Shown piece after piece: positions 1 through 11,358 of a stretch of 64,000 nt of DNA (its first letter is position 1; the number at the start of each line of letters is the position of its first letter). Made by a program: the position numbers and the translations under genes. The notes under the pieces are model-generated. The model had not been told where the DNA came from. It worked only from the letters and a program-made list of their open reading frames with translations, and ran no database searches. The stretch is taken from NCBI GenBank assembly GCA_029204225.1, contig MU832264.1, forward strand, positions 1 through 64,000, read 5' to 3'. Origin of the DNA: Diphasiastrum complanatum. Its lineage: Eukaryota; Streptophyta; Lycopodiopsida; Lycopodiales; Lycopodiaceae.

Positions 1-3000
1 AAATTTCAACAAATTCTACAAACTACAGAATAAGAGATGCTCTGCACACAAAAAGAAGTCAAATTTGGATTTTTCTTAAGCTAGTGGCTCTTGTACTGAA
101 ATGTAAGCTGGTTGATTGAGAGTTCTCTTCATTTTATACTAACTGTTTCAGGATTTTAGTGTCAACAAAGATAACTGTTTCAGGATTTTAGTGTCAAAGA
201 TTTAGCACAAAGATAAAGTCGCCTCTAGACTGGCCCCTTTGCTCCAGGGCTTACATATACTTCTTATGTACATAAATGCATCACTCTCTCATTGTTGCGA
301 TTTATTAGGAAATTTATTCTTCAAATATTTTTTTTGGGCCCCAAGGATATCCTTGCATCCTAATAAGGTCAAGTCAAGGTCCACATTGACTACAATCAGG
401 CATTTCTTAATCAATTTTAGTGGTTGATTGATCAGAGACTAGCTCCTAGACCGGCATAGCTTCTGATCCAGCAGCACGCTTTTGAAGATCATTGTTCTAT
501 TGTTTCTTCACATTTATTTGGTCATACAGTTTACACTTTGTCTGGTTCCATGAAATGTTCTGTGTATTCTGGTCCTAACTGGCAACGGCAAAATATTGTT
601 CTTATTGTAAATCATGTTGTTACCTTGTTTAAATGTAAAATAATGCCTGTAGTTTTTCTACAAAATAAAATATTGTGCTCGTTTGGATGATTGTTTGCAG
701 GATTGAAGTGCTTCGTGTTCTCCCTAATAAGTTTACATTTTAAGATCAAGCCCATTGGGTAGACATCCTTTGAGGACTTGTGATACACGTCAATTGACTT
801 CATTGTGTTGTCATATTTTCATGTCGAAGTTTGTCCTTGCGCATAAACAAGCAGCTAGTCATGCATGGACCAACTTGTTGGATTACCACACTGACTGGCT
901 TTAGAGTGAAATAGGTTCTTCTGAGTTTGAAAGTGAGCTGGGTTTTTTAATCTATATATAATCCTACATTATAACAAGCAGGGTTACAATAGAAAGAAAT
1001 GGTGCTCAAAGACCACACTATTCGTAGACGACTCATACATGGACTAAAAATTTTATCCAAAACTATTATTTGAGCTTGACTTGCAGTCAACTTGTAATTT
1101 TGAAATCCAAATTTAGTCGGTTTTATTTGTATTGTTATTAAGATGTGAATTTCATATGCAATTATGTCAGGTTTAAAGTTCTTGAAACGTAATTTTCAAA
1201 CGGTTATGTATCATAGGGTCACTGTTTGCAGTGTGAAAGTTGGGCTGATAAATCGGCAGAGTCAAAACCTCTGTGACCATTTCCTTCTCTTTGTGAAGGT
1301 AGTACCTTGAATTGAAGTGCTTTTGGTATCACATATGTTTGAATCTAGAAATGTGGTGCCAATAGTACCAATTTTCATTGAATCCTTCTAGGAGCTGCAG
1401 TTAAATGAGTGGAAAGGCATGATGTGCGCCATGAGGGGGATTGATGAGTGTCTTTTATTTAGTGAACAATATTCATTGTGAGTTTGAAGTAATTAATGTG
1501 TATCCTGCTATAAATAGAAAGTACATAGAACATTGATCCGGTTTAGCCCTTCAGAAATCAAGTCTTTACGATCTATTTGAGTCTAGTCCTACTAGTGTTG
1601 TCAACAGCGCCGGCTGTTTACTTTTGATGTTAGTTGAATGATGTGAGAAAATTCATAACAGTACAAATAGAACTTTTAAAGATCTACCAAAATGATATGC
1701 AACTGAATTTCAAATAGGTGACACTGATATCCCAGACAAAACAAAAGAAACAATACTCAAAGAATCAATAACAAAAGCATGTATAGAAAATTTGTGGGTA
1801 CACTATATGTTTAAGCTGAAATCACTAGTGGTGCCTCTAACAATTGAGGATATCTTTTTATCCCTATTCTACAGGCTGAAGGAAGCATCGCTAAACAAAT
1901 TTGACTGGAACAGTTAGTGCAGTTTACTCAGACAAAGCATTAGAGATTTACATGCTCTTATTTGAAAAGCAAAGGAGAGGATGTTATATGTGTTAAGTTC
2001 ATCAATGGTTGGATCAGTTACACATTTGAAAAAGTTGTATGATATGCTTCATTATTACATGTGAAAAGTTCTTTCTCCTAATAACGACATTCATACATTT
2101 GCTTTGAGAGCCATTGTAACCACCTTGACAAACTTGTCTTGACCAGCTTTCTTGCTCTAGCAAGGTGTAATAAATGTTTTGCGAAGGTATTTGTTATGAT
2201 GTAACTTATAAGATGATTATTATTTCTATTGTTCGCATTCTCTTTTTGGTTTCTTGTGCACCGTCTATTTTTTTCTGTGTGTGTTCAGATCTTCAAGAAA
2301 AAGGATGATCCAAATTCTATTGCTATTTTATAACGCTTTTAAGATGAGAAAAGAGCATGCATGTTCTTGTGAAACATGCATGAACATGTGCATAGCGTGG
2401 TTACAATCGATAGAAATAATGACCTTGTGTTCCATCCACACAATGTAAGCAAGGCTATTGTGTAATCGATGCACCACAATATTTGTTGAAAGATATTTTT
2501 TTTTATCTATATAAGTTGAGGTATGTGTTGAATGACTTGGGCGTGGTCTATGATAGAGGAATACGCCTTACATAGTTTTTAGGAATGAATACAAACATAT
2601 CAACATGATTATGAGATTCAATTTCTTTGCTGAGAGGATGTTAAACGATGATTTATAGAGGACCAGTGGATTGGAGATATTGTCAATATGTGCTTTCAAG
2701 AAGCTACACTGAAGATTTCAACTTGCATTTAGCTTTGAGGTTGTTGATAATCAGGCTAGAAGATGCTGAAATAGTACTTGGAGGATGTCGTTCTAAAAAA
2801 TAGCATGTGTAAAGTGTAGAGGAAATTGAGATTGGCAGTAGGGGAGAATATTGTCAATCAAACTTATCAAGTCAATATTCATTGTAAGCTTATATAGGTA
2901 TTGTTCTCAACCAATCACATTACAAAGTTGTCTCCAAGTTGTGAGTTTGCCATGGATTCCAATAACAATATCAAAACCCAAAATCGTTGTGTGTTACATC

Positions 3001-4610
3001 ATTTGATAAGCTATTAGCTAGTATTTTGATTGTGATTAGAAAATATGCAATGTAAGATAGACATGACTATACTACAAAAGTTGCAGAATGCTCATAGGTG
3101 GAAGAAGAGATTGAATTGTAAATGTTAGTTCAGCATCCTTGTAGAGTTTTTAAAAGTTGGCAAAAACATCCTATTTTTCAACTTATGTAGATAGGTCCCA
3201 AACGATCCCAAACCTAAGTTTTGCTATTTTTAAATGACAAATTGCATTCAAAAATCTTTTGGGAGGATGAAACTCAAAAGTTGGAATTTCGAAACATGCA
3301 AGGTTAAAATAGAATGAAAAAGCAATATTCTACATGACTTCATGCTTTGAAAGTTCTTCTAAAAGCTCAAATAAAGTTTCACAACTCTTGTTTCAAGTAA
3401 GATATTATAAAAAAGAAAGTGGCATGAAATGATAAATTTTAAATTAGGATAGGAAATCCATTTTTATTCCAAGAAAAAGAATACCCATGGAGGGCCACAA
3501 TATGTGATTGATACGTGTGGACATGACTATAGAAGCAAGGAAGAGTGATCTGAAAAAAAAAATTGGAATGCAAATTTAAGCTAACACATTGAAAGCAACG
3601 AAGACCAATCCCATACTATCAAGTAAGATCACATCATAGAATTGATTTGTAGAAGAAAGGTCGATGCCTTAGCATCCCATCAAGACTACTATGTTTCAAT
3701 AAAGTCCTACACTTAATAATGTCACACGTGAAATTATTCCCAAGATATGGTGTTAGAGGAGTTAATGGATATGGAGAAAAGGTTGTGGAGCACAATGCAA
3801 CTTTTAGACTGCTTGTACCTAATCATCTTTGTAAAGAAGTTCTTGTACATGAATACCTATGCATATAACCTCTTGTGTATATCATCTATCTTGTGTCTAA
3901 GACTTTTTGGCATACAGAGACTTCTATCCACACCAAGATTAGCCCCTTTGTATGTTTGGATAGGATTGAACATGTTTGTTGATTCTTTCATTCTTTCTCA
4001 TAGGTAAATGTGCTACTTAAGCACTAATCCAACCAACAACAAGATTAGATCTTTGAATATCTTAACACTACTTGAAACCCTTCATCGGTTGCATTTACTT
4101 GCCACTAAGCCCATAGAAGTGTGAAAGGCAAACTTTTTGAAATCCTTTTGTCCAAAACCTTGCCTCAAGACCTAAAGGGTAAGAGCATGGCTAGAACACT
4201 CAATCTCTAACCAAAATTATACATGCGGCTCTAGTCACCCCATGTACCATCCATCACCACACCACCCTTTGATCTTACTAACAAGGACTTGAGCCTTTTC
4301 TCAAGAGAACCATGTTACGTTTCACTCACTAGCTGTGCCTTTGCTTCAAGTGCCCTATAGTCGTTTTGATGTTGCCCTTGCTTTGTGGACTCCAAGCTCA
4401 AAAGTGTTCAAATTTGTAAAACATCTCTATCTTATGTTTGTTGATGTTTGAGGGTCCTACCCATGTAAATATTTTGTACATATCCAAGGTATGTGAATAG
4501 AGCACATATCCTTGTAGAATAGGGCGAGTTTGGGTTAGATAGATCAAATTCCAATGACATGCATAGAGTCTAGTTGGTCTAGTATGACATGCAACGATGT
4601 TTACAATGTC
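1..4610. other. Region without a recognisable gene
   Basis: AT-rich DNA. Only short reading frames of under 90 codons occur, and none shows a motif I recognise. The stretch around 1,860-2,160 reads like a badly decayed coding sequence, but frames break every few dozen bases and I cannot assign it. No LTR ends, primer-binding site or RNA gene was seen. Confidence 0.5.
141..200. repeat. Short tandem duplication, about 32-bp unit, two copies
   Basis: The unit beginning AACTGTTTCAGGATTTTAGT at 141 is repeated immediately at 173. The second copy lacks a few bases (GTCAACAAAGAT against GTCAAAGAT). This is a local slippage-type duplication with no coding significance visible. Confidence 0.85.
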
Positions 4611-4619
4611 TAGTTTGAC

Positions 4620-4901
4620 ATGCATGTAGAATTTTATGAGGAGAGTGATGAGGATTCATCACACACATCAACAAGTTGCAAATCCAACAAGAAGTGCTTC
4701 TTTTGTAGTAAGAAGGGGAACTTTGCTTCTAATTGTTTCAAGAAGGAATATGATATAGCAAGTGGGACTAGATGTGGTAATATTTTCAAGATTGATGTGA
4801 ATCCTTGTGGAAGTGTGGCCAAGAGGAGCTTGGATCATCTCAAGGAGGAGAAGGCAAGTGATCTACCTCAACCTATGTTCCAAGAAGGTAAAGCTCAATA
4901 A
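4620..4901 (+). pseudogene. Copia gag fragment with a zinc knuckle
   Basis: A 93-codon open stretch contains C-F-F-C-x4-G-x4-N-C, followed by F-K-K. This is close to the CCHC knuckle (C-x2-C-x4-H-x4-C) of the copia D gag near 55.0 kb (CFFCEKKAHYASNCFKK), but the histidine position here is N (KKGNFASNCF). The preceding residues are acidic and serine-rich (EESDEDSSHTSTS), as expected for the linker before a copia knuckle. No protease motif follows and no LTR flanks it, so I read it as an isolated scrap of a family D relative. Recognition rests on the knuckle only. Confidence 0.5.
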
Positions 4902-5950
4902 GATGAGCAAATGAAATGATTATCAAGATTTCCAATTCTAGCTTGACTAGTCCACATACTTCTTTTTCCATGATGAATCTAATCTTGAAATAAAACACTA
5001 TCTTGATCTTCTTGAGGCTAAATACTTGGTCAAGGATGTAAGTGTTCTGCAAGGATGATTCACTTAATCTCAAGAGAAGTTTACAAAATGCCTCATAACA
5101 TGTAAAAACATGATTGTTCAAACTATGAGTAACAAACTCATTCTTTCTCTTACTAAATCCAAGAGCATACATTTGATGACACGACTTCTTGCTTTCAAAA
5201 TGTTTTGGAAACATATCTAAGCCATTAGAGACAAGAAATATGTCCATACAAAAGTCATCATACAAGACTAGTATTGCCTTACTTGAACTTTGAGATGTAG
5301 AAATCTCAATAAAGCAAGATGGTACATCAAGTAATGGAAGAGAAGCATACGTGAAAATTTTGGAGTAGATACCACAATCCCTCTTTGCCATGAAAAGTGA
5401 GACACATAGGACTCGGCCTTGCCTCTTGAAGATCCCTTTGAGAGCATGTGTTGAGAAGACTCCTCCTCAAGCCTTGGAAAATCTCCATCATGCACTTGGA
5501 CTTTTGGTAGATTTGAGAATCCTACCATCATCCTCTTGATTGAGATTAGATCCTCCTTATTCCTTGTAAAGGAATATTGACAAAGCATATGGATCTAAAG
5601 ATCCCCAAAGTATCAACTATTGCAATCTTCATATCAAGCACCTTTGATAAGAGATACCTCCAATTGAAGTCTTCAAATAAGAAGTACATGAAATGGTACC
5701 ATCTTTGCTTCTACAAGATGAAATAAGATCATCCAAATGAATAGATAAGAGAATTGAGAAGTAGACCTCCTTGGCAATAACTCTCCATGTGCTTTTGCCA
5801 AAGATCATTTTCCATTCCTTTTGGGTGTTAGATTAGAATTAGTTTAACCCTCTTGCTAGTTGGGTACCGCCTTAGCAAGGGTTTTGTTATGTTTTTACAG
5901 TTGAAAGCTTGTGTAGAACTTAGAAGGTGGGTGGACGACTGGTCTACAAC
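4902..5950. other. Unassigned stretch with two overlapping minus-strand reading frames
   Basis: Minus-strand frames at 5391-4873 (172 codons) and 5588-5268 (106 codons) overlap in different phases. Neither contains a motif I recognise. The composition is ordinary for the region. They could be remnants of the retroelement that supplied the adjacent zinc-knuckle scrap, or chance frames. Confidence 0.35.
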
Positions 5951-6116
5951 TATACTATGCATGAACCCTCTTTAGACTTAGCCATCGTAGAGGAGTAGAA
6001 ATACTTCCAACAAAAAATAATAAATCATGTCGACACAATTTTCTGTGTAAATGAAAGACGTAAATACAAGTGACAGATGGAAACTCGTGTAGACGTATAC
6101 ATTTAATAAATGGATT

Positions 6117-6328
6117 CCCTTCGTTTCTTTCGTTTCCTTTCGTTTCTTCTGTTTCTTTCGTATCTTTGCGTTTTGCATCGCTTTGTGGTCCTGGAGGCAT
6201 GTTTGCGATTCGTGAATGATTCGCGAATCGTTCGTCCATCGAGTCAAAGAACGTTGACTTTCGCGAATTGTTCTTTGTTCGACCTTTGCTTCGTGTTTGT
6301 GTTGAGGCAAAGTTGCAGGAGTTCACCA
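6117..6328 (-). repeat. Partial 3' LTR of copia A
   Basis: On the minus strand the sequence begins TGGTGAAC at 6328 after an A-rich tract. It shares the opening of the plus-strand copy's 5' LTR at 33,232, including repeated AATTCGCGAA-type words. Similarity fades at about 6,117, well short of the 784-bp full LTR. Sequence from 6,116 down to 5,955 does not match the reference LTR, so the rest was deleted or replaced. Confidence 0.7.
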
Positions 6329-7130
6329 TTTTTTTGGGCAATCTTGCTTCGTCAGCTTGGCCCCAACTATCATTGGTGTGGCCTTTTCTTTGCAGTCCAT
6401 CATATGATACTGCTTGAGCACCTTTCTGGCATATTCTGACTGACTCAAGTGCATTTCGCCCTTTGTTCGATCTCTTCTGATCTCCAACCCGAGGCATTTT
6501 GTTGCTTCTCCAAGATCTGTGATCTCATAACTTTCAAAAATCTGACTCTTCGTGTCTTTGATCACATCAAGGAATTTTATATTATCAGAGAATCGTCCAC
6601 GAAAATAGTCAGTATCACAAAATCTTTTCCTACTCTTTTTATGTAGACATTACAGTCCGGTTGTGTAGGATTGAAGTCTAGAGACTTCAGAAGACTGTCA
6701 AGCTTCTTATACCAAGTTCGTGATGCATGTTTTAGACCATAGATGCATCTCTGCAACCGACAGACATATTGTCGATTGTCAGGGTCTTCAAATCCTTCAT
6801 CTTCATGAAGATTTTCTCCTCTAGATCTCCGTGGAGAAAGGTTGTTTTCACATCAATCTGGTGAATTTCCAAATTGTGCTATGTGGCATATGCAAGGAGT
6901 AGTCGTATGCTTGTCATCTTGACCATCGACGAATATGTGTCAAAATAATCAACACCAAATCTCTGTGTGTAGCCCTTTGCGACAAGTCTTGCCTTGTAGC
7001 AGCCAACGGTGCCATCTGATTTCATCTTCTTCTTGTACGTCCACTTGCAGTCGACTATCTTTCTATTTTCTTGCAGTGGCTCTAATGTCCATGTCTCGTT
7101 TCGCCTCATTGACTCGATCTCCTCTGACAT
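6323..7130 (-). pseudogene. Copia A reverse transcriptase, 5' part, broken
   Basis: The 7130-6879 segment carries the copia RT opening ([17 protein letters not shown], then [18 protein letters not shown]). The 6565-6323 segment carries the later signature (EITDLGEATKCLGLEI, then HLSQSEYARKVLKQY). The piece between them, which should hold the catalytic YVDD, is out of frame and has stops. RT ends at 6323 in the LTR junction, so RNase H is absent. The protein would normally copy the element RNA into cDNA; this copy cannot. Confidence 0.8.
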
Positions 7131-7290
7131 TGCCTACTTCCAGAATTCTCCCTCTGGACTCTGGATAGCTTCTTGGTATATTGTTGGCTCTTTAGTGAAG
7201 CTGCAGTACTCGAATTGTGTGTCTTCGCTCCACTGAAGATTGTCAGAGTAACGGTCTGGAGGTCTTCTTTGCCTTGTTGACCTTCTAGGT

Positions 7291-8004
7291 TCATTTTGTC
7301 GTTGCTCGAACGTTTCTTGTTGATTTGATCTTCTGCTTCCTGCTGCCTGGAGTCTGTGGCTTTGCATTCTGATTTAATGTCTGTCCTCGATCTCTTTCTT
7401 GAATTGGTAGTAGTGTGAAAATCTCATGGCCTCTTTTATCTTTTAGTCCAAGGAATGTGGACTCATCAAACTTCACATCTCTACTCGAAACAACCTTTTC
7501 CGTGGTTGGATCATAGAGTCTGTACACTTGTGATCTATTCGAGTACCCGACCATGATCGTTTGCTCTGATTTATCATCGAACTTGCTTCTCTTTTCTTTT
7601 GGAATGTGCTTATATGCTGCACATCTGAACACGCGTACGTATGATAGATCAGGCTTTCTACCTGTCCACATTTCGTACGACGTCTTATCTTCCAACACTG
7701 TCATCGTGAATCTGTTTTGCAGGTATACTGCTACAACTATTTCCTCAGTCTAGAATTGACTTGGCAATCAAGCTTGTGCCATCATACATCTGGCTCCTTC
7801 AACCAGCGTTTTGTTTCTTCTTTCTGCGACACCATTGTATTCTAGTGTGTATGCAGGAGTGAACTGGTGTTCTATCCCCTGTTCTTGACAGAATTTTGAA
7901 AATTCTTTGCTTTTGTATTTACCTCCATTGTCATATCTGATGATCTGAATTTTCTTTGAGGTGTGTCGCTCTGCAAAATGCCACAAACTTCTTGAAGGAA
8001 TCAA
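7291..8004 (-). pseudogene. Copia A integrase, broken
   Basis: The 8004-7768 piece holds the catalytic-core end of a copia integrase: a region matching RSDNGGEYKS of the sister copy but reading RYDNGGKYKS here, with the conserved E changed to K. It also has EYNGVAERRNKTLVEGARCMMA. The 7704-7291 piece continues with TSYEMWTGRKPDLSYVRVF, the usual C-terminal copia integrase segment. A stop and frameshift separate the two around 7,705-7,767. The loss of the glutamate in the catalytic triad region is seen directly. Confidence 0.8.
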
Positions 8005-8162
8005 ACACTTCAGATTTCTTCTTTAGGTAGTAGATCGTGGTCATCCGGTTGTAATCATGAGTGAATCTGGTAGAGGTTTCCTTCTCTGCATCCGACCGTC
8101 AACAACTTGTTTGTATTTGTATTTTTCTCGATCATGCGGCATGTGTTGTCGTCGAACAAAAC

Positions 8163-9212
8163 TCAAATTTCAAGATCTGTCATCTTGGAAACTGAAATCA
8201 GATCTTTTCTTAGTGTAGGCACGTAGAGTGCTCCTGGCAACTCTGCTTGCCCTGACAATGTTCTGCTCCCATCACCTAGAATCACTGCTCTGTTATTTTT
8301 GAGCTCTCTAAAGTCGATCAAGATTTTCTTATTGCAGGTGATGTGTGATGTTGCTTCTGAATCAATGACTACTTCGTAGTCTTGTTCGGTGTAGCTCGTT
8401 GAAGTTTCATCGAGTATCGTGAAGGCTTCATCACCTCTATCAGCATCCTTGGATGACTCTACAACATTAGCTTTCTCAGTTTTGTTCTTTCTTTTTGGGT
8501 TGAATCTGCAATCGTATGCAGAGTGTCTCTTCTTCTTGCAGTGCATGCAAGGTATTGCTGGATTGAACTAGCATTTGTTGGTTGTATGGCCTGATTTGTG
8601 ACAGTGATCATAGGAAGAAGATTGTTGGTTCGAGGACTTCGTCTTCTCGAATCTGGGTTTGTTCTTGTTTTTCTTCTTTTCTTTTGTGAAGAGAGCCTTC
8701 TCTTGATCACTACTCCCCTCTCCTTTGTCCCTCATCAGTCTCTCATCAACGATAAGACTGACTGCTTTGTCAAATGTCATATTTGGTAGACTCAGTATGA
8801 GCATTCTCAAAGGCTGGTAGGACGTCGGTAGAGATTTCATGAAGTACATCAACTGCTGTGGTGCTGGGACCTGGTGCTCTTGTCCTGATGCAACGAGCTG
8901 AGCGAAGATCGTTTTGATCTTCTCAATGTGCTAATCTAACTGGTTGTCATCCCATCGTATTGATTGCAGCTGATTGTGAAGATGTAGGACTGAAGCTGCA
9001 GTCCTCACTTCATACTTCTGTTTTAATCTTTCCCACGCTGCATGGCTGCTTTCGCAGTCTTCAATCAACATGAGTAGATCTTCATTTATGGACGAAACGA
9101 TGATCGTCATTGCACGTTCATCTTTTCTAATCCATTCAGCTTTCCTCGGGTCTCCCTCTAGAGGCTGGACCTCTGAGAGTTCGGTCACCGACCAGATGCC
9201 TTCGTCCTTCAA
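8163..9212 (-). pseudogene. Copia A gag and protease, broken
   Basis: Gag pieces at 9212-8931 and 8852-8568 match the plus-strand copy at 34.1-34.8 kb. They are followed by a zinc knuckle (CMHCKKKRHSAYDC) and an aspartic-protease active site at about 8,370 that reads VIDSEATSH, where the family norm is D-S-G-A-T. The active-site glycine is therefore glutamate, so the enzyme would be dead even without the stops and frameshifts between the pieces. Gag would package the RNA and protease would process the polyprotein. Confidence 0.8.
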
Positions 9213-9284
9213 AAGTGTTTTGATTTTGAATTTTCAGATTCTGTAATTTGCGTCATCAAGACCGATTGCTACTAACATGATGAC

Positions 9285-10040
9285 AAAAAAAAAAGAAATA
9301 ACTTGGAGCCTCATTCTTTTTAAATTTTTTATTTTTTTTAAAAAGTATCCAAAGTTAAAATACTTCAAATAAATATATTGTAATGTTAAAAAATGTTGTA
9401 TTTTGCAAGAAAATAATTCAAGCTACAAAAATTTGATCAATAGATTTTCATAAATGAATTAAAATTAGCTTATTTTAAATAATAGTATTATTTAAAATAA
9501 AATCATTAGATACACAACCACTAAAATACCTAAAAAATATTTTTTGCTTACTTAAAACAAAAGTTATAGTTTCGTTTTTTGAAATTTTAAAAGTTTTCTA
9601 AATTACAATTCTTGTATCGAAAAAAAATATTTTTTAAATTATGTTAAAAAATCGAATCAATATTTTTAAAAATTTAAAATTTTTTAAAATCTTTTCTTAT
9701 ACCCACGTAAGTTTATTAAATATTTAAACATTAAATAAACGCAAATAAAATTACTTTAGAATAATCGAGATTAAATGACTTGTGAAAATATTTAAATCAC
9801 CTTGAAAAAAATTCAAAAAATCTTCTCAATTTTTAAAATTTCTAACAATATTCTTTTTATAAAAAATATTATAAAAACACATCTAAAATAAAAATATTGT
9901 AAACTTGACAAATCGTTACGATTTTAATTTTCGGTAATGATTATCAATGTTAAAATTTTTAAAATATTTCAAATTTTTAATAAAACACAATACATCAAAA
10001 AATATAAACGCAATTATTTTTTAAAACAAAAGAGAATTTT
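9285..10040. repeat. AT-rich end segment, inverted copy at 18,965-19,320
   Basis: No reading frame of interest. Its reverse complement from about 10,040 to 9,735 aligns with plus-strand 18,965-19,320 over long shared words, including AATTGCGT, TTTTTGATGTATTGTGTTTT, GTAACGATTTGTCAAGTTTA and AATCTCGATTATT. The match stops at TTTGCGTT (about 19,320), where the right-hand inverted arm begins. This is a candidate for a long terminal inverted repeat whose right copy has lost its outermost ~450 bp. Confidence 0.6.
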
Positions 10041-11042
10041 TTATTCCCAAAAATCATCGGGGTCATTTACATCTTTTTCTTTTACTTTTTTTTGAGTAGC
10101 CACTGTACTTTCAAGTGGCACCTCTTCGACAATTTTCTCGACTACCGTTACTACATTGTAATCTTGAACCAAAACATCAGCAAATTCTCCTGTGTCGCCT
10201 ACTTTTCCGCTAGCAGGAGGCTGAGGTTCCTTGGACAAGAAAATTATTGTATCCTCGTTGTCTAAACTCTTTCCCACCTCGGATAGTTCATCTGACAAAA
10301 CTAAAAGAGATTTCATTCTCATTTTTACAAAATTAACTAAAGCAGTATCTAAATCTATTGCAGCAACATGTCTGCCTTTCTGAACAACACATGCGCTCAT
10401 AGTACCGCTACCGCTACCGCTAAATAAATTTAAAACCCAATCAGCTGGGTGAGAAAAAATATCAATTAAATGATTAATTAATTGTTGTGGTTTTTTCTAG
10501 GGACAAGCCACAGAACCCGCCATTGGATTCTTTAATTTCTTTGTCACGACTGGATACTGGAACAAGTTTTCAAAACTTGTCAGTCCGGAAGTGTTGTAAT
10601 GAAGCATCGAACGTATGTCATCCAAAGAATAATAACCGATGGTTATGTATTCTATTTCATTGCAAAGTCGAGCTCCTCCCGAGTTCTTGACATTGGGCTT
10701 GTACCTGACATGGAACATTACAAGTAAAATAAGTTTAACATTTTAACTTTAAAATAAAAAATTTAAAATAAAAATATGAATTAAAATACGAATCAATAAT
10801 TCAGGAACTACCACACATCATTCTCTATTCTCGCATTATAGAAAGTTAGCAGAGCTTTCTGTACTGATGCTGACTGCCAAGAAGAATGACAAATAACAAC
10901 TCTCCAAATTGGAGAAGTTGTGACTTCAAGAAAGCCCTGCATAAAACTATGGATTTCAGTAAATTTAAAAGGGAACCTATCATTTAATGATTCCTTCATC
11001 TGAAATCCATAAACACAATGACATTTGTTTTGAGACTTTGAC
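10041..11042 (-). pseudogene. N6-adenine/N4-cytosine DNA methyltransferase domain, left copy, disrupted
   Basis: Two exons fit well. Exon 11042-10812 follows TTTTTTAG, and exon 10704-10041 follows CATGTCAG, with donor GTAGTT after 10812. The splice rejoins N-D-V-W-Y-K-P-N in frame. The second exon gives A-C-P, then K-K-P-Q-Q-L-I-N-H-L, H-P-A-D-W-V-L-N-L-F and a glycine-rich loop at about 10,430-10,403. This matches the N6_N4_Mtase (pfam01555) C-terminal pattern: xQKPxxLLxxLI, PGDxVLDxFxGSGTT, then GRxxxxxExD-like. A stop codon at 10499-10497 falls where the sister copy has tyrosine, and the SAM-binding loop reads S-G-S-G-S-G-T with two extra residues. The protein would methylate DNA bases, but this copy is non-functional. 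The catalytic (D/S)PP(Y/W) motif is not in the exons I can see. Confidence 0.7.
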
Positions 11043-11358
11043 CTAAAAAAGAGTAATTTTTTTTGGTGTTTTTTAATGGTCCTAGTTTTAGGCCAAAATC
11101 ATGGATTTTTTTTAATAAATCTCTAAATTTTATTTTTAACAAAAATAAAAAAATGCATATTTTAAATAAAGAATTACAAGTTTTTTGTTATAAGCTTCAT
11201 AAAACCATCATAATTACAAATGAAATAATAATTCAAGAGAACAATGATTTTTGAAACTCGAAATCCCATTGAAATACAAAATAACTTCAATCATATTTGC
11301 ACATTCTTTTTTTTTATAAAGTACATTTTCTAAGGAGTTTTCACTGATGCCTCTCAAT

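Larger units (their letters stand above)
6117..9275 (-). mobile_element. Copia family A retrotransposon, truncated and decayed
   Basis: Reading leftward, the order is gag, zinc knuckle, protease, integrase, then part of reverse transcriptase: the Ty1/copia order. The same family occurs on the plus strand at 33.2-36.5 kb, and the two can be aligned through gag, knuckle, protease and integrase. The RT frame stops at 6323 and runs straight into sequence matching the start of the family A LTR, so the 3' half of RT and all of RNase H are missing. The 5' end is cut at about 9,275, exactly where the AT-rich end of the DUF7869/methyltransferase block begins. No 5' LTR or primer-binding site remains. 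Confidence 0.85.

Noticed and set aside
5955-6497. 180-codon minus-strand frame
   Set aside because: Shadow of copia A RT and LTR in another phase; shares no conserved words with a protein family.
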